A model generated the notes under the pieces. It did no database searches and had not been told where the DNA came from. It saw nothing but the letters and a program-made list of their open reading frames with translations. From positions 76,769-140,768 of the forward strand of contig NZ_JBHSMT010000030.1 of NCBI RefSeq assembly GCF_042654985.1: a stretch of DNA of 64,000 nt. The letters run 5' to 3'. This document shows positions 63,912 through 64,000 of the stretch, piece after piece; positions within the stretch are counted from its first letter, which is position 1, and each line of letters opens with the position of its first letter. The stretch is from Paraherbaspirillum soli. Lineage in GTDB: Bacteria > Pseudomonadota > Gammaproteobacteria > Burkholderiales > Burkholderiaceae_D. Both the position numbers and the translations under genes were made by a program.

Positions 63912-64000
63912 ATCGAGTCGCCCAAAGGAACCTCCCCTTCAGGCTCTCACAGAACCGGACGTGAACCTCTCGATTCATCCGGCTCTTGTCGTTCAGCCCC
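63912..64000 (-). mobile_element. 3' end of a group II intron (domains V and VI)
   Basis: On the minus strand 63985-63952 is a 34-nt domain V: GAGCCGGATG, AATC-GAGA-GGTT, CACGTCCGGTTC. It has the canonical length, the GAGC start (standing for the AGC triad) and a GNRA-like loop. A domain VI-like stem (GAGCCT/AGGTTC) follows, and the intron ends near 63912. The reverse transcriptase and 5' parts would lie beyond 64000. It interrupts the leader of the small gene at 63516. Confidence 0.85.

Overview
The window reads as a chromosomal segment of a Burkholderiales betaproteobacterium, most likely Oxalobacteraceae (the Collimonas/Herbaspirillum neighbourhood). This is inferred from gene content (nadE-glnB pair, msrB-yciB-bolA-ppiC cluster, DUF3562, one large PurL), moderately GC-rich codon use and the types of dispersed intergenic palindromes; no rRNA or other taxonomic marker is present. 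No tRNA, rRNA or CRISPR array was seen.

Layout. Positions 1-9.1 kb hold the start of a branched-chain amino-acid permease, a DUF2239 gene behind a strong dyad-flanked promoter, a small P-loop kinase-like gene, an SPL-like radical SAM gene with a near-perfect LexA box over its start, and a complete RND efflux operon (outer-membrane factor, adaptor, pump) that meets slyX tail to tail. At 9.2-10.2 kb is a MerR regulator with a 19-bp-spacer promoter. At 10.3-13.1 kb is a small accessory island: a small gene with a C4/P4-immunity-like RNA leader, a DUF6678 gene, a secreted protein, and a truncated PAAR gene coupled to a membrane protein. From 13.1 to 46.7 kb the content is mostly housekeeping: glnB, nadE, eamA, selO, msrB, yciB, bolA, a parvulin, lepB, purL, oxidoreductase/LysR pairs, a Ktr/Trk potassium system, an exported MsrB-MsrA pair, DUF2252, an FGE-like protein, an S9 peptidase, an exported RidA and a Fur-controlled siderophore receptor. 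Two families of dispersed palindromic repeats and one MITE punctuate this part.

From 47 to 64 kb the window is accessory. It is almost entirely on the minus strand, and by eye the 50-58.7 kb part is AT-richer. A 5'-truncated CdiA/FHA-type gene ends in a predicted deaminase toxin and overlaps its presumed immunity gene by 4 bp. Downstream lies a long array of small orphan immunity-like genes, interrupted by copied scraps of the cdiA gene, by an apparently exact 173-bp copy of the immunity gene start, and by the 3' end of a second deaminase toxin. This is the debris expected when CDI toxin-immunity cassettes are replaced in turn.

The most unusual signal is a family of three small paralogous proteins (10433-10795, 47043-47387, 63516-63860, all minus strand). 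Two have a full leader in the order promoter, short leader, intrinsic terminator, C4-like structured RNA, hairpin, ribosome binding site. At 47 kb the loop of the RNA is complementary both to a site upstream of the terminator and to the ribosome binding site, the seqA-seqB-seqC arrangement of phage P4 immunity. The leader of the third copy is interrupted by the 3' end of a group II intron.
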